DNA of 25,822 bases. Source: Bacteroidales bacterium. Lineage in GTDB: Bacteria > Bacteroidota > Bacteroidia > Bacteroidales > DTU049. The notes under the pieces are model-generated. The model saw only the letters and a list, made by a program, of their open reading frames with translations. It ran no database searches and was not told the DNA's origin. Both the position numbers and the translations under genes were made by a program. Positions 24,602 to 25,822 of this stretch are shown here, piece by piece. The stretch spans positions 1 to 25,822 of the forward strand of contig JAGPGB010000003.1 of the NCBI GenBank assembly GCA_018056215.1, written 5' to 3'. Numbering within the stretch: the stretch's first letter is position 1; the number at the start of each line of letters is the position of its first letter.

Positions 24602-25222
24602 ATGAAAAATATTTCAAAATATTTTAATAAAGGCAAATTTGCTCTAATACTGATTTTAATAGCAATTATTTTAGTTCAATGTGGATGGCCAAGAGTAGAA
24701 TATTATAAAGTTAGTTATTTTCAATTAGAGCAAAATCATAGTGTCGATGATAGCATCAGTAATGTTTGGCAATATGATTCATTATACTTTTGGTGTAATG
24801 TTTTTGTAGATCGTAGTAAGGATTGTATTTCTAATGGAGGTGATCCTGATTACGAAATCACTTATTATATGCTCGATTATTACAAATCTATTGAGATTAT
24901 TACTATGAATGACTACAATGAAGAATATTTAGCTGGTGATACTATTACAGATATTTTCACTTTTAATTATTTAGGTGAAATTTATCGATATAATAATACT
25001 GATAATAACGTTATAAAAATTGAAACTCATAGTGAACTGATGCTTTACAAAAATATATATCATTTCTTATATGTTCAGATACCACACTATGCACATCCAT
25101 TTAAGTTGCAGCTTAATGTTCCTCCAGATTCTATACGGTTTTTTCAATTTAAGCTCAACATTGAACTAATGGATGAACGGAAATTTACTCTTTATTCCTT
25201 ACCAATTAAAATTCAACCCTAA
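24602..25222 (+). CDS. Putative lipoprotein, unknown function
   Basis: The 206 residues have a positively charged start (KNISKYFNKGK), a hydrophobic core (FALILILIAIILVQ) and a Cys at residue 27, followed by GWPRVEYYKV. This resembles a lipoprotein signal, but the lipobox LVQC has Gln before the Cys instead of Gly, Ala or Ser, so lipidation is probable but not certain. The mature part is predicted to be beta-rich and contains two further Cys residues. No family is recognised. I chose ATG 24602 because it gives the signal and lies four bases after the preceding stop; a longer frame from 24542 would overlap the upstream gene by 56 bases and spoil the signal. It is co-transcribed with the beta-barrel-like gene. 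Confidence 0.68.
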   Translation: MKNISKYFNKGKFALILILIAIILVQCGWPRVEYYKVSYFQLEQNHSVDDSISNVWQYDSLYFWCNVFVDRSKDCISNGGDPDYEITYYMLDYYKSIEIITMNDYNEEYLAGDTITDIFTFNYLGEIYRYNNTDNNVIKIETHSELMLYKNIYHFLYVQIPHYAHPFKLQLNVPPDSIRFFQFKLNIELMDERKFTLYSLPIKIQP

Positions 25223-25287
25223 TCGAGTCTCTTCAATGAAGATAATGAAAAAAATAATAAAAAATCATTTTGTAAATTGGTTAATGT

Positions 25288-25323
25288 AGTTAAAGGTAGT
25301 TTAAAATATTTGAAACTTTAACT
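25288..25323 (+). terminator. Possible terminator after the lipoprotein gene
   Basis: AGTTAAAG (25288-25295) pairs perfectly with CTTTAACT (25316-25323). An inner TTT/AAA pairing can extend the stem, and TTTGATTTG follows. It lies 65 bases after the stop codon at 25222. Confidence 0.4.
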
Positions 25324-25327
25324 TTTG

Positions 25328-25357
25328 ATTTGTGCTCATTTGTGTTCATTTGTGGAT
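25328..25357. repeat. Three tandem 10-bp repeats
   Basis: Three adjacent decamers start with ATTTGTG: ATTTGTGCTC, ATTTGTGTTC and ATTTGTGGAT. The period is exact. They lie just before the octamer array, with about 38 bases of A/T-rich sequence between. Confidence 0.7.
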
Positions 25358-25395
25358 TAATAAAAATAAAAATTAACATTTTACTAAACCATTAC

Positions 25396-25590
25396 ACTTA
25401 TCAACTTCTTCTCCTCATCACTCAATCATCTCGTCATCTCGTCTTCCAGTCTTTCAGTCTCGAAGTCACCTCGTCTCCCAGTCTCCTCGTCTTCTCGTCT
25501 CCCAGTCTCCCAGTCACCTTGTCATCCCAGTCACCCAGTCATCCAGTCTCCAAAGTCTCCTCGTCTCCAAAGTCTCCCCGTCATCATTTC
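25396..25590. repeat. Degenerate octamer tandem array, about 24 units
   Basis: Plus-strand units such as TCCCAGTC, TCCTCGTC, ATCTCGTC and ACCTCGTC follow one another in an 8-base register, with three 9-base units (524-532, 549-557 and 566-574 within the 25 kb block). Nearly all end in GTC, and the leftmost units decay to TC or TCA endings. The plus strand is almost pure pyrimidine apart from the G and A of each unit. GC content is far above the surroundings. The array ends six bases from the stop codon of the minus-strand TPR gene. An open frame runs through it but is a by-product of composition. Confidence 0.9.
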
Positions 25591-25596
25591 ATAACA

Positions 25597-25822
25597 TTAA
25601 TGACAAATTTTATCGTAAGAAGCTTTAGCCTCTATATAATTCAGATTTATAGATTGTTGTAAATCAGCACAAGCACTAGTCTTATCTCCATTAAAGTCCC
25701 ACACTATTGCTCTATAATAATAAGCTCTACCGCTAGGATTTAGTTTTATTGCAGTATTCAAATTCTCTAAAGCTTGTGAATATAATTTTTTATTTATATA
25801 ATAAATTCCTAGCTCTTCATAT
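25597..25822 (-). CDS. C-terminal part of a TPR protein, 5' end outside window
   Basis: Reading from the window's right edge on the minus strand, 74 codons stay open until a TAA whose complement is at 25597-25599. The peptide reads as one TPR followed by a truncated second: QALENLNTAIKLNPSGRAYY, then GDKTSACADLQQSINLNYIE, and ends in SYDKICH. The Lx-P-x-A-Y spacing and the ACADLQ-x-A/S-I pattern are typical of TPR proteins in Bacteroidota, which often end in a Cys-containing tail. The start and any signal peptide lie outside the window. The octamer array lies six bases beyond its stop, so it would be transcribed in the 3' untranslated region of this gene. Confidence 0.75.
   Translation of the reverse strand, partial: YEELGIYYINKKLYSQALENLNTAIKLNPSGRAYYYRAIVWDFNGDKTSACADLQQSINLNYIEAKASYDKICH

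Noticed and set aside
25396..25590. CRISPR array
   Set aside because: Units are 8 bases and contiguous, with no spacers and no cas genes nearby.
25330..25662. Open frame of 110 codons through the octamer array
   Set aside because: Its peptide is a Ser/Pro/Val low-complexity string produced by the repeat, and its end overlaps the TPR gene on the other strand.

Overview
The window is about 25.8 kb of very AT-rich DNA from a bacterium of the phylum Bacteroidota; I cannot resolve the genus. Four things point there. The families are typical of the phylum (BT_3928-type DoxX protein, DUF4301, DHOD-like protein, a tgt-LptF/G pair). Tgt lacks the zinc cysteines, as in the Bacteroides homologue I can recall. 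Recognisable Shine-Dalgarno sites are largely absent. The phylum's -7 promoter box TAnnTTTG lies just upstream of most transcription units.

Layout, left to right. 1-849: an IS1595-like protein cut by the window edge. 1006-3209 (minus): tgt followed by an overlapping LptF/LptG permease gene. 3319-4419 (minus): a BT_3928-type membrane protein, divergent from rdgB (4483-5076, plus). 5115-5945 (minus): panC. 6221-9253 (minus): a 1010-residue secreted TPR protein, divergent from a DHOD-like gene (9346-10329, plus). 10512-17559 (plus): a tight five-gene cluster of a lytic-transglycosylase-like LysM protein, two SGNH proteins, an MBOAT acyltransferase and a DUF368/PopT polyprenyl-phosphate transporter. 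17625-18614 (minus): a second, diverged IS1595-like gene. 18719-23213 (minus): a large FAD/Fe-S D-2-hydroxyacid dehydrogenase and a DUF4301 protein. 23214-23880: an AT-rich gap with nested inverted repeats. 23881-25222 (plus): a beta-barrel-like protein and a putative lipoprotein. 25223-25596: repeats, including an octamer tandem array that ends next to the stop codon of a truncated TPR gene on the minus strand.

The most coherent system is the 10.5-17.6 kb cluster. It combines the three parts expected of an envelope-polymer O-acylation machine (MBOAT plus two SGNH proteins) with a LysM protein whose transglycosylase domain has lost its catalytic glutamate, and with a lipid-carrier recycling transporter. 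I infer a peptidoglycan or surface-glycan O-acetylation cassette in which the dead muramidase serves as a wall-binding scaffold. Other notable items are two IS1595-like proteins that share loss of a catalytic aspartate, the octamer array, and the 180-bp inverted-repeat element near 23.6 kb. Both functional readings are inferences from sequence alone.
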